DNA of 64,000 nucleotides, taken from positions 62,001 through 126,000 of the forward strand of contig JACOEK010000007.1 in assembly GCA_024998595.1 (NCBI GenBank), given 5' to 3'. The notes beneath the pieces were generated by a model. That model saw nothing but the letters and a program-made list of their open reading frames with translations. It had not been told where the DNA came from and ran no database searches. A program made the position numbers and the translations under genes. Position 1 is the first letter of the stretch. Each line of letters begins with the position of its first letter. Below are positions 54,293 to 63,158 of the stretch, piece by piece. The stretch comes from Nitrospira sp. Its GTDB lineage: Bacteria > Nitrospirota > Nitrospiria > Nitrospirales > Nitrospiraceae.

Positions 54293-55771
54293 GTGAAGCG
54301 CAGGCTGCTTCGTCTTCAGCAACTGGTCAGTTCCCGCTTCTCCGGAGGATTCCTCCGGCAGTCTGGCATCTATGGGCTTGGACAGATTGTCGAAGGTCTT
54401 TCGGCGGTTCTACTATTGCCCGTTTTCGTTGCCTACCTGACTCCGGACGATTTTGCCATTGTTTCACTGTCCGAGATGGTTGGAAGTATTATTTCTTCGT
54501 GCTGGGGAATTAGGTTTGGAAGTGCATTAACGCGTTTCTACTATGAATATGGAGGTGACCAGCAGCGGTGTTTTGTCGCTTCACTTTGGTGGGCATTTGT
54601 GATGAATGCATGCGCAGGATTGATGATTGTGATTCTGGTTGGGCCATTTGCATTGCCCTACATTGCAAAGCAGGTTTCGTACTCCCCCTATTTGGAACTT
54701 ATGACCTGGACGGTGTTTGCACGCCTATTTGCCGAGCTACCACTCGCTTTGATGCGAATTCGAGAGGAAGCTCATTTTGCAGTCATCTCTGCGCTGGCCT
54801 CATTTCTGTTGTTTGCAGGTGCGAAAATATATTTTGTCGTAGTGGCGGGAGAAGGCGGGCTAGGGGTACTAAAAGCTAGTTTGTGGGGCTCGGGGTGCTC
54901 TGCAGTCGGCTATTGTATATACATGGTCTCCCAGTATCCTATGACAATGCGTTGGCAATATGTAAGGGAGTCTGCGAAATACTCCTGGCCTATGACCCCG
55001 GAGGCAATGTTAAGCGGGGCCACGATGGTGATGGATAGATTTTTTCTGGACAAGTGGGTTCCCTTGACGAGTATTGGGTATTACTCAGTGGCATCACAGT
55101 TTGGCGCGATTGCTTATCAGTCAGTTGTAACTCTGAAAATGGCGTTTGTCCCGGCCGTTCTTAGAATCTGGGTTCAGGAGCAGTCTGAACGTTGGAAAAT
55201 CGGCGACATGGCGTTGCTTGTTGTGGCGGCAACAACGGGCGTTGCGCTCACAGTAAGTTTATTCGCACAGGACGTTCTTATTGCGGTGGGACGGGAGCGA
55301 TTTCTCGGCGCAGTTGATTTTGTACCTTTCCTAACGGTCAACGCTGTTCTTGTCGCGTTGGTCACGATTACGTCAATGTCGTTCGTGTTATCTAAACGCA
55401 CAATATGGATTACTCCCGTCTCCATCCTTCATGCTGCAATAACTGGCATCGTCAATGTATTGGCGACGCCTGCCTATGGAGTGTGGGGCACCATTGCGGC
55501 ATCTCTGTCGGGTTGGGCAAGCCGAGCCTTGTCGTTTTGGCTGCTCGGGAAAGCGATTTGTCCGCTTCCTGTAGCGTGGGGCCGTATCGTGGCCGTAATA
55601 CTTCCAGCCGTCCCCTTGGGGCTGTTCGGCTTGACACCGTATGGTTTTGATTGGCTGGCACGGTTGTTGTGGAAAAGTGGCCTTGTTGGCGTGTATTTCG
55701 GATACGTGCTCGTACTGTTGTGGTGGAATCGGCCAGGTGATGGAAGAATTAGGCACGATGCCAGTCAGTAG
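54293..55771 (+). CDS. Wzx-like polysaccharide flippase (MATE/MOP superfamily)
   Basis: 492 residues with about twelve to fourteen hydrophobic helices. Features of polysaccharide transport proteins: an amphipathic start followed by SGGFLRQSGIYGLGQIVEGL, LLPVFVAYLTPDDFAIV, and the central region YSWPMTPEAMLSGATMVMDR, FFLDKWVPLTSIGYYSVASQ. Moves an undecaprenyl-linked oligosaccharide from the inner to the outer face of the inner membrane. GTG 54293 is used. It is the flippase for the right-hand module; no second copy is seen in the window. Confidence 0.88.
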   Translation: MKRRLLRLQQLVSSRFSGGFLRQSGIYGLGQIVEGLSAVLLLPVFVAYLTPDDFAIVSLSEMVGSIISSCWGIRFGSALTRFYYEYGGDQQRCFVASLWWAFVMNACAGLMIVILVGPFALPYIAKQVSYSPYLELMTWTVFARLFAELPLALMRIREEAHFAVISALASFLLFAGAKIYFVVVAGEGGLGVLKASLWGSGCSAVGYCIYMVSQYPMTMRWQYVRESAKYSWPMTPEAMLSGATMVMDRFFLDKWVPLTSIGYYSVASQFGAIAYQSVVTLKMAFVPAVLRIWVQEQSERWKIGDMALLVVAATTGVALTVSLFAQDVLIAVGRERFLGAVDFVPFLTVNAVLVALVTITSMSFVLSKRTIWITPVSILHAAITGIVNVLATPAYGVWGTIAASLSGWASRALSFWLLGKAICPLPVAWGRIVAVILPAVPLGLFGLTPYGFDWLARLLWKSGLVGVYFGYVLVLLWWNRPGDGRIRHDASQ

Positions 55772-55806
55772 CGAGCGGAGACACCGTTTCTTTGGGGGAA
55801 ACCATC

Positions 55807-57015
55807 ATGGTTAATGTTTGTGTCGAACGCGTTGAGCTTGGTGGTCCAATGCAAGAGGTTGAAGTTCCTCAAGGTGATTTTGAGGTATGGCCGTGCCCGA
55901 TCTGCCAGTCCGACAAAGACTCCATGATTCTGTCGGAGGTTCTGGCTCGTGGCGTGACTTCTATGGTGTCTGCCTACTGTGTGGAGTGTGAACACCGATA
56001 TTTCCAGAAGATGCCAAGTGTGACGTGGTTGAATCGGTATTACTCTGAAGAGTTCGATGCAGGGCTAACCGAGCTGACGAGGCCACGTCGAGGACTAAAA
56101 GACAGGGTCAAGCGACTACCTGGAGTGGAAATGGCATGGACAACCCTTATAAGGCTCATCGGTCGAGAGGAGCCGGGCCTGAGGCAAATTCGCGCCTTTT
56201 TAGAAGGAATCATTGAAACCAACGGAAGCTACTATCAGGCTAGGCCAGACATTCACAAGGTCCTTGAAGTGGGGTGTGGATATGGAGGGAAGCTGAGGTT
56301 GTTTCGACGGCTGGGCTATGAAAGCTATGGAGTCGAGGCCAGCCGTCAACGGGCAGACGAATGCAGGAAGGACGGTCTGACGGTTTTTGATTGTCCGATT
56401 ACCGACCTGGGCCAAGTGTATCAGCATGGACCATTCGACTTCGTTTATTCAATTCATGTTCTTGAACATATCGCTGATGTGTCAACTCATCTTGCTCAGT
56501 TGGCCCGTCTCATTCGGGCCGGGGGAATGCTATATATTCAGGTGCCGAATATATGGCAGGGTGAAACCTTGTTTATGCAAAGTCATGCGGCGATCCATTG
56601 CCATACGTTCTCCGCGCATTCCCTGGCTAAACTTTTAAATCAGCATGGTTTTACTACGATACGAATACTGGCCGACAATAATCTACACATCCTTGCTACC
56701 AAAACGATCACATCTGACCTGCAACCATCATGGAAAGATAGTGCCGCATATGGACAGCTCTTAGAGTGTTTGTCCTGGGTTCGGGAGCAGTCGGGTGGGC
56801 GCTATCGACTTACCTTCGATCATGCTCAGGTGCAGGTCACACGAATGGCTGACAATAAGCTCCTCTACAAACGTGATCCGGGTTTTTCGATTCAGCGAAC
56901 CCCCTATCGCCACCATGTTGAGTTTTCTATGGAAACTGCCGGTGCAGAAGTGACATTTCCCGTTCGATTTATCTACGAGAGGTCGCAACCACCCGTCTGG
57001 ATCAAGAGGCAGTAA
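55807..57015 (+). CDS. class I SAM-dependent methyltransferase with N-terminal zinc ribbon
   Basis: 402 residues from ATG 55807 (GGGGGAA upstream). Two CxxC pairs near the start (CPICQ and CVEC) form a putative zinc ribbon; the middle contains a Rossmann methyltransferase with SAM motif I VLEVGCGYGGKLRL, acidic VEAS, and FDFVYSIHVLEHI with PNIWQGETLFMQ. A C-terminal beta-rich stretch follows. This CxxC-plus-Methyltransf architecture is frequent in surface-glycan clusters, where it methylates a sugar or caps a chain. Target unknown. Confidence 0.85.
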   Translation: MVNVCVERVELGGPMQEVEVPQGDFEVWPCPICQSDKDSMILSEVLARGVTSMVSAYCVECEHRYFQKMPSVTWLNRYYSEEFDAGLTELTRPRRGLKDRVKRLPGVEMAWTTLIRLIGREEPGLRQIRAFLEGIIETNGSYYQARPDIHKVLEVGCGYGGKLRLFRRLGYESYGVEASRQRADECRKDGLTVFDCPITDLGQVYQHGPFDFVYSIHVLEHIADVSTHLAQLARLIRAGGMLYIQVPNIWQGETLFMQSHAAIHCHTFSAHSLAKLLNQHGFTTIRILADNNLHILATKTITSDLQPSWKDSAAYGQLLECLSWVREQSGGRYRLTFDHAQVQVTRMADNKLLYKRDPGFSIQRTPYRHHVEFSMETAGAEVTFPVRFIYERSQPPVWIKRQ

Positions 57016-57064
57016 CCAATCGCACCAGTGAGTCAGGCGTTCAAACTTCCATGACTGAGGGTAT

Positions 57065-58237
57065 ATGAGACATCAATCACGTCGACGCAAGATTGCCGTC
57101 GTTGTAACCTACCGGGGTGCGTATGCCCGCTTGAAAACTTTTCTTCAAGCCGTGCGGAATCACCCGGATCTTGAGCTGCAACTAATTGTCGGCGCTTCGG
57201 CGTTGTTGGAAAAGTATGGGGGAGCGGTTAATGTGATTGAGGCAGACGGTTTCGAAATAGCCGCTCGGATCTATTTCGTCTTGGAGGGGGAGAACCCCGT
57301 GACGATGGCAAAGACCACGGGTATGGGTATCATGGAACTTGCGACCGTGCTTGATAATTTGCGGCCGGATGCCGTGGTTGTAATTGGAGACAGATACGAA
57401 AGTCTTGGCATCGCAGCTGCCGCTGCCTACATGAACACCCCGGTGGTTCATGTTCAAGGTGGAGAGGTGACGGGATCGATCGATGAGAAGGTTCGCCACG
57501 CCATCACAAAATTGGCTGATTTGCATCTCGTTGCAACAGAAGGAGCGGCAGAGCGGGTGAGGCGACTGGGCGAGGAAAAAGATACAGTGTTTGTTACGGG
57601 ATGTTCATCAATTGATCTTGCAGCGACATCGACAAAGGATCGCACGGTGGATTTTCCTGGACTCACTCAGCAGTATGGGGCAGGTCCGGCGTTAGATTTG
57701 GCTGCAGGAAAGTATCTTCTGGTGATGCAGCATCCGGTCACAACAGAGTATGAAGACATGTACGAGCATATCCATGAGACCCTCATGGCAATCTTTGAAC
57801 TCAAGATGCCGACACTGTGGTTTTGGCCGAATGTCGACGCGGGGTCGGACAAGATTTCCAAGGGGCTACGGGTATTTCGAGAGAAGTACCAGCCGTCATT
57901 CGTTCATTTTTTCAAAAACATGCCCCCGGAGAAATTCTACAAGGTCGTCGTCAACTCCGCTTGCATGATAGGCTCATCGAGCGTGGGGATTCGTGAAACA
58001 TCTTTCCTGGGAGTTCCATCAGTCACGATCGGTACGAGGCAGGCTGGCCGTGAACGGGGGCCGAATGTTATGGACGTGGGTTATGATCGAACAGAAATTG
58101 TGAGGGCGATACGCAGTCAACTAGTTCATGGCCCATATACGCCGTCAACATTATACGGAGATGGACGGGCGGGGGAGCGTATGGCGGCCATACTGGCTGA
58201 TACTCAGCTGAAGATTGAAAAACGAATCACGTATTAA
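57065..58237 (+). CDS. neuC: UDP-N-acetylglucosamine 2-epimerase (hydrolysing), NeuC-like
   Basis: 390 residues, GT-B-like epimerase fold. Starts RRKIAVVVTYRGAYARLKTF; then TMAKTTGMGIMELATVLDNL, VVIGDRYESLGIAAAAAYM, VHVQGGEVTGSIDEKVRHAI, HLVATEGAAERV, MQHPVTTEYEDM, VNSACMIGSSSVGIRETSFL, GVPSVTIGTRQAGRERG. These match the hydrolysing group that releases ManNAc (or a related 2,4-diacetamido sugar) and UDP, first step to a nonulosonic acid. No LegB/LegC or PseB/PseC-type genes are present, which fits ManNAc better than the diamino precursors. neuB is next. Confidence 0.88.
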   Translation: MRHQSRRRKIAVVVTYRGAYARLKTFLQAVRNHPDLELQLIVGASALLEKYGGAVNVIEADGFEIAARIYFVLEGENPVTMAKTTGMGIMELATVLDNLRPDAVVVIGDRYESLGIAAAAAYMNTPVVHVQGGEVTGSIDEKVRHAITKLADLHLVATEGAAERVRRLGEEKDTVFVTGCSSIDLAATSTKDRTVDFPGLTQQYGAGPALDLAAGKYLLVMQHPVTTEYEDMYEHIHETLMAIFELKMPTLWFWPNVDAGSDKISKGLRVFREKYQPSFVHFFKNMPPEKFYKVVVNSACMIGSSSVGIRETSFLGVPSVTIGTRQAGRERGPNVMDVGYDRTEIVRAIRSQLVHGPYTPSTLYGDGRAGERMAAILADTQLKIEKRITY

Positions 58238-58353
58238 GCTTGGCAAGAAGGTTTGGATCTGCCGTCTTAGCAACGCACGTTGTGCATTAGACAGTTACTG
58301 CAGTCACCGCATCGAAGCGTTCGCTGGCTTATAACTAAGGTGGGAGGCTTGAT

Positions 58354-59385
58354 ATGAAATTTCTACCCCACTTTCAAATAGGGCAACATCTGATTGGCGA
58401 GGGTGCATCGCCCTTTGTGATAGCCGAGGCAGGAGTCTCCCATTTTGGCGATATGGATCTTGCTCTTCAGCTTGTCGACTTGGCGTCGAAGGCAGGGGCT
58501 AATGCGTTCAAGACCCAGTTCTTTGATGTAGAGGCATTAATTGCCAAGCGGGCGATTGAATGGCAAAACCGGCTTCGTCCTAGAAACCTCACCCTGAAGC
58601 AGGCTCGTGACCTTAAGGATGAATGCGACCGCAAAGGTATTCTATTCATGTCCACGGCTCACGATGAGACGCGTATTCCTTGGCTCGTCGAGTTGGATGT
58701 CCCGGCTATCAAGGTCGGTTCGGGAGAGCGGAACAATCCTCTCTTTCTGAAGAAGTTGGCGTCTCTGGGTAAACCTATGATCGTTTCCACTGGTATGTAT
58801 CGTGAACCTGACGTGCATGAAGCTATCTCGGCATGTGCCGAAGGAGGTTGTCATGAACTCGCGTTGTTGCATTGCATCACCTCCTACCCCACGCCGCCCG
58901 AACAAGTTAACCTAGCTGCCATGGACCGCTTGCGAAAAATCTTCCCCGGCCCCGTTGGTTATTCCGATCACACTGAGGATGGGATAGCGATTCTTGCTGC
59001 AGTGGCCAGGGGAGCTTCATTGGTGGAAAAGCACATTACGATTCTCCGAGAAGTCCCGAATGCACACGATTGGAAGGTATCAGCTGGTCCTGAAAATTTT
59101 GCGGCTCTAGTCGCCGATATTCGAAAAGTCGCTTCGATGATCGGCCCTGAGCGCAAGGAGCCCGCAGTCTGCGAGAGTGAGGGGCAAAAGTGGGCGCTGA
59201 AATCGTTGGTGGCTGCGCGTGATTTCCCTGCTGGGCACCAATTATTAGAAGCAGATGTGCTGGCTAAGCGGCCTGGTGAAGGTATTCCTCCCAATCAACT
59301 CGATCGTCTTCTCGGCCGACGTCTACTTCGCCCTTTGATGAAAGATGAGCCTGTATTCTTGCATGATATTGTCGATGAAGCCTAG
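58354..59385 (+). CDS. neuB: nonulosonic acid synthase (NeuB family), divergent active site
   Basis: 343 residues. TIM barrel (about 15-270) plus C-terminal SAF/antifreeze-like domain (284-343, with AKRPGEGIPPNQLDRLLGRR). Condenses PEP with ManNAc or a related sugar. Expected metal-binding His residues H206 (GYSDHTEDG) and H227 (VEKHIT) are present. Two motifs differ from the usual family: the N-terminal NHNG is SHFG here (29-32), and the DHxxSLxP segment is DWKVSAGP (239-246). This marks a subfamily that may use another acceptor. GGTGGGAGG precedes the ATG. The 116 bases before the gene hold nothing I can support. Confidence 0.88.
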   Translation: MKFLPHFQIGQHLIGEGASPFVIAEAGVSHFGDMDLALQLVDLASKAGANAFKTQFFDVEALIAKRAIEWQNRLRPRNLTLKQARDLKDECDRKGILFMSTAHDETRIPWLVELDVPAIKVGSGERNNPLFLKKLASLGKPMIVSTGMYREPDVHEAISACAEGGCHELALLHCITSYPTPPEQVNLAAMDRLRKIFPGPVGYSDHTEDGIAILAAVARGASLVEKHITILREVPNAHDWKVSAGPENFAALVADIRKVASMIGPERKEPAVCESEGQKWALKSLVAARDFPAGHQLLEADVLAKRPGEGIPPNQLDRLLGRRLLRPLMKDEPVFLHDIVDEA

Positions 59386-59546
59386 GGTGATCTGTTGCAT
59401 AGGAGTGGAAGGGCGAATTGATCTGCGAGTCAATGTATGCTTCGTATTAACCCGTCCCGCTGGGCAATGAATATAAAAGAGCTCTCTGCATGTGACGTGG
59501 TGTCACGTTTGGTGGATGAATCTGTACGCTATGATGGTGGGAGCTG

Positions 59547-60524
59547 ATGACTGCGAAGCCTGTGCTTAGGTACTATGACTTGTTGAGGTATCAGCCCGAG
59601 AATCTCGCTTTGCTCAAGGAGCGATTTCAAGTTGAGACAGTGTCTTCTCCAGATGAGGATCGTCCTGACGACTTGAGCCATATTCATGTAGTGATTGCTC
59701 CGTTGGGGTACTTTTGGGGGAAAGAGAAGATCGACATGGCTCCGGCGCTTAAAGTCATTGCGTCGAACACAACGGGAGTTCCTCATATAGACGTGGACTA
59801 CGCGGTTCGACGAGGAATTCGAGTGATTTCGCTGAAGAATGAAGCGAGTTTTCTTGAGTCCATCACCCCCACGGCTGAAATGACCTGGGCGCTGATCCTC
59901 GGTATAGTACGAAAGGTTCCCTGGTCCTTTCAGGAAGTATGTTCGGGTGAATGGGAGCGAAGAAATTTCGGCGGAAGGAGAATGTTGTCGAGAATGTCCC
60001 TTGGGATTGTCGGGCTTGGCCGGTTAGGGAAAATGGTCGCCAGAATTGCCCGTAGTTTTGGGATGAAGGTGCTCTATTACGATCCCTTTGTGACCATTGA
60101 GGGGGAGGGCCTGCATAAATCCGTATCGCTCGATGAACTTGTTTCTCAGAGCGATATCGTGAGCGTGCATATTCCTATGGAGCCGCAGAATGCTGGCCTA
60201 TTTGATAGCGCGCGATTTGCACGCTTTAGAGATGGCGCCTACTTTATCAACACCTCTCGGGGCGAGATTGTGAATTCCGAGGACCTACGAATGGCGCTTG
60301 TCTCAGGAAAGTTAGCCGGTGCCGCAGTCGATGTGTTAGATGGGGAGTTTGTTCCCGGATTCAAGCATCACGTCGGGGATCATCCGTTAGTACAATATGC
60401 CAGGACCCACGACAACCTTCTTATAACTCCACACATCGGCGGATCCACATTGGATGCTTGGCGCTTGACGGAGCAGCACACCATTCAACTCACCCTACAG
60501 GCTCTTGCAGAGATGGCAGGATGA
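59547..60524 (+). CDS. D-2-hydroxyacid dehydrogenase (NAD-dependent, SerA-like)
   Basis: 325 residues. Catalytic domain split around a Rossmann fold with SLGIVGLGRLGKMVARIARS; active-site Arg in INTSRGEIV, Glu in VDVLDGEF and His in ITPHIGGST, so all three catalytic residues are present. PAPALKVIASNTTGVPHIDVD-like N-terminal part and no ACT domain, so it is not a full-length regulated phosphoglycerate dehydrogenase. It lies between neuB and neuA and overlaps neuA as ATGA, which ties it to nonulosonic acid or another acidic sugar component. GGTGGGAG precedes the ATG. Substrate unknown. Confidence 0.85.
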   Translation: MTAKPVLRYYDLLRYQPENLALLKERFQVETVSSPDEDRPDDLSHIHVVIAPLGYFWGKEKIDMAPALKVIASNTTGVPHIDVDYAVRRGIRVISLKNEASFLESITPTAEMTWALILGIVRKVPWSFQEVCSGEWERRNFGGRRMLSRMSLGIVGLGRLGKMVARIARSFGMKVLYYDPFVTIEGEGLHKSVSLDELVSQSDIVSVHIPMEPQNAGLFDSARFARFRDGAYFINTSRGEIVNSEDLRMALVSGKLAGAAVDVLDGEFVPGFKHHVGDHPLVQYARTHDNLLITPHIGGSTLDAWRLTEQHTIQLTLQALAEMAG

Positions 60525-61258
60525 ATTCTGCAGACAGCATGGGTGTGTGGGGGATTATTCCTGCGCGTGGAGGTTCGAAGTCCATTCCGCTCAAGAATTT
60601 GATCGCCCTTGGGGAGCGACCGCTTATCGATTATGTAATTGAAGCCGGACGATCAAGCCGGACAGTGACTCGGTTGCTCTGCTCGACGGAGCATCCGGAG
60701 ATTGCAGCAGAATGTGTACGAATGGGTGTCGATGTTCACCATCGCCCTGCCGATCTCTGCCAAGACGATACTCCAGTTCTGGATGTGATTCGACACCTGT
60801 TAGAAGATTGTGCACGCCAGGGCGATTCTGTGCCAGAGATGATTGTATTATTGCAGCCGACTTCTCCATTCGTGTTGCCCTCGGACATCGATGAGGCAGT
60901 GACCACGTTACGTCAAGACCCCCATGCTGACTCCGTCCAAACAATCTGTTCTTTTCCTCATAACATGCATGCCTACAATCAACGGGTGGTTGAGGAGGGG
61001 TTGTTGAGGTTTAGGTTCGCCGCCGAAAGGAAGGATTGCTATAACAAGCAGCGCAAGCCGACGTTTTACATCTTCGGTAATCTACTTGTGGTGAGGGTTC
61101 GAACAATCAGAGAACAAGCAGATCTATTTGGCGTCAGGTCCCTCCCTAAGATGGTGGAGTATGCCTATGGGATTGATGTCGATGGGTATGAGGATCTCAA
61201 GAGAGCAGAATGGTTGTTAGCTTCCGGTCAAGTTTCCCTCCCACATATGAGTGTGTAG
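60521..61258 (+). CDS. neuA: acylneuraminate cytidylyltransferase (CMP-nonulosonate synthetase)
   Basis: 245 residues from ATG 60521, overlapping the dehydrogenase stop. Nucleotide-binding motif IIPARGGSKSIPLKN near residues 12-26, RLLCSTEHPEIAAEC, HHRPADLCQDDTPVLDVIRH, VLLQPTSPFVLPSDIDEAV, and DVDGYEDLKRAEWLL near the end. Activates the nonulosonic acid with CTP for a transferase. Together with NeuC and NeuB it completes the minimal three-enzyme route from UDP-GlcNAc to a CMP-activated sugar. Earlier in-frame start at 60458 lies within the previous gene and is unlikely. Confidence 0.9.
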   Translation: MNSADSMGVWGIIPARGGSKSIPLKNLIALGERPLIDYVIEAGRSSRTVTRLLCSTEHPEIAAECVRMGVDVHHRPADLCQDDTPVLDVIRHLLEDCARQGDSVPEMIVLLQPTSPFVLPSDIDEAVTTLRQDPHADSVQTICSFPHNMHAYNQRVVEEGLLRFRFAAERKDCYNKQRKPTFYIFGNLLVVRVRTIREQADLFGVRSLPKMVEYAYGIDVDGYEDLKRAEWLLASGQVSLPHMSV

Positions 61259-61279
61259 TCCTCCTATGGTCTCAGTGGA

Positions 61280-61320
61280 TGAGTGCCAATTTTTTCAAGC
61301 GCTCATGCTGGTTTTCTTCT
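61280..61320 (+). terminator. possible intrinsic terminator after neuA
   Basis: TGAGTGC, a 12-base A/T-rich loop, GCGCTCA (seven-pair stem with one G-U), then TGCTGGTTTTCTTCTT. The pyrimidine/T-rich run begins six bases after the stem, so termination would be weak. The remaining bases to 61366 hold no gene. Confidence 0.35.
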
Positions 61321-61366
61321 TCCACATAGTAGTGAATCTAATCACTTTGCATTGTGAGTCTTGAGT

Positions 61367-63118
61367 ATGATGCGTGAACAATATGAGCGCCTCGCGGAGT
61401 GGTTAAAGCGATCGACTTTCTCGGAAGCTCTGGCATCCCTTGGTGTGCGAAGTGTGCTTGGCGAGGCGTTGCGATGGTGTCTCTTCACTGAAGAGCGGCA
61501 TCGCTCTCGGGCGATTCGACGTGATTACCTAACGTGTCGTGCGACAATTGAGGCCATGAGTAACGAACTGCCTTCGGGAGATCCATCAAAGCCAGTCTGG
61601 ATGATTGGCAGCATGCATACTGTGTGGGGAGTCAAGTTGGAGGGAATCATTTCCGTGGCGGTTCGCCTGGCAGGGATGATGCCTGTGGCGGTAAATACTT
61701 CTCGATTCAGGTGGGTCGAGCGATATCACCGAAGTTTTGCTATTCATCGCAGTATTAATGTGGAGAGTTTTCATGGGGTCGTGGCACAAAGCTACTCTCA
61801 GGGCGCCTGGGATATATTACCGGAGGTTGCCTCTCTGCCTGAATTGATGGAATTGACATACCATGGTGTGGACGTTGGTAGAATTGCGGTCTCGAATCAC
61901 GTGTATAAGAATAAGTTCGCGCAATTTGATTTTTCGAATGTGACGACGAGGGCTGCGATTTGGCGGGAGATTTTGGCCATTCAGAAGAACGTTCACGCCG
62001 CTGAAGCGATGCGGAAGGCATTTCCACCTGTGATGGGCATGCTCCTTGAGAAGGGCATCTCTCCTTTTGCTGAAATATTTGGGGCCTGTGTTGCAGCGGA
62101 AATTCCGGTCGTTCAGTATGTGGGATCGCAGAACACGAACCAGTATGTGCTCAAGCGGTACACTGCCAGGAATCGGCACCAGCATCCGTTCTCATTAGAT
62201 CCTTCGACTTGGGAAGCTACGAAAAAGATGCCGTGGTCGTCGGGTCGCTCGGAGAGTCTGATGACCGAGTTTTCCGAAAGCTATGAGAAGGGAACGTGGT
62301 TCAATCGGCGTTATCTTCATCAGGATAAAAAGATTAAATCACGAGACGAGGTGATTCAGCAGCTGAGTCTCGATCCCAATAAAAAGACGGCCGTGGTTTT
62401 TTCTCATGTCCTCTGGGATGCGACATTTTTTTACGGTACAAGTTTGTTCCAGGATTACGAAACGTGGCTGATTGAGACGGTGCAGGCCGCGTGTAAGAAT
62501 TCCAACCTCAATTGGTTGATCAAGCTGCACCCAGACCTTGTGTGGAAATTGAAGTATGAGAAACACACCGGTGAACTTCGAGATTCCATCGCGATTCGAA
62601 GCGCCGTCGGAAAGCTCCCGGACCATGTGAAAGTCATTGCGCCGGATACAGACCTTAGTACGTTGTCATTTTTCCAGATTACCGATGTGTGCGTAACGGT
62701 CAGAGGCACGATCGGAATTGAAATGGCCTGTCATGGTATCCCCGTACTCACGGCTGGAACAGGACGGTATGCGGGACTTGGCTTTACCGTGGATTCCAGT
62801 ACAAAAGACGATTATTTGAGGCGTCTGGCTGAGGCGCATACGATACCACGGCTTGCTGATGCGCAGATAGAGCTCGCCAGGCGATTTGGTTATGTGTTGT
62901 TCATGCGCAGACCCTGGCCAGTCCAAAGCTTTCAATTGGTAAAGAAGCCTATGAGCAGCGTCGGCGATCCTCTCGATACCAACATTGTGTTTCAGCCTGA
63001 GAGTGGTCTCAAGCTGGCTCATGCACCAGATCTTGAGCAACTCGCACTATGGCTGCAGTCCGAGGAAGCGGATTTTCTAAGGTCTGATGAAAGTCCTAGG
63101 CAGGAATCTGTTTTCTAG
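61367..63118 (+). CDS. capsule-type glycosyltransferase-like protein (KpsC/KpsS-related fold), function unknown
   Basis: 583 residues from ATG 61367 (next ATG 61370). No membrane segment. The C-terminal half has features of capsular polysaccharide transferases: LNWLIKLHPDLVWKLKYEK, VKVIAPDTDLSTLSFFQITD, VCVTVRGTIGIEMACHGIPV, LTAGTGRYAGLGF. The phrase pattern HP...D..S..SLL-like...RG.IG.E....G.P resembles KpsS/KpsC and CDP-glycerol transferase families. The N-terminal half (1-300) matches nothing I recognise. A transferase using the CMP-nonulosonate made upstream is one reasonable idea, not shown. Confidence is for it being a real glycan gene of this general class. Confidence 0.65.
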   Translation: MMREQYERLAEWLKRSTFSEALASLGVRSVLGEALRWCLFTEERHRSRAIRRDYLTCRATIEAMSNELPSGDPSKPVWMIGSMHTVWGVKLEGIISVAVRLAGMMPVAVNTSRFRWVERYHRSFAIHRSINVESFHGVVAQSYSQGAWDILPEVASLPELMELTYHGVDVGRIAVSNHVYKNKFAQFDFSNVTTRAAIWREILAIQKNVHAAEAMRKAFPPVMGMLLEKGISPFAEIFGACVAAEIPVVQYVGSQNTNQYVLKRYTARNRHQHPFSLDPSTWEATKKMPWSSGRSESLMTEFSESYEKGTWFNRRYLHQDKKIKSRDEVIQQLSLDPNKKTAVVFSHVLWDATFFYGTSLFQDYETWLIETVQAACKNSNLNWLIKLHPDLVWKLKYEKHTGELRDSIAIRSAVGKLPDHVKVIAPDTDLSTLSFFQITDVCVTVRGTIGIEMACHGIPVLTAGTGRYAGLGFTVDSSTKDDYLRRLAEAHTIPRLADAQIELARRFGYVLFMRRPWPVQSFQLVKKPMSSVGDPLDTNIVFQPESGLKLAHAPDLEQLALWLQSEEADFLRSDESPRQESVF

Positions 63119-63158
63119 GGTACTAGTCCCCGGCACATCCGAAAGCACTAATCGCGTG

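Noticed and set aside
59492..59506. GTGAC-N5-GTCAC inverted repeat before the dehydrogenase gene
   Set aside because: Only five base pairs per arm and no adjacent promoter elements; expected by chance in a window of this size.
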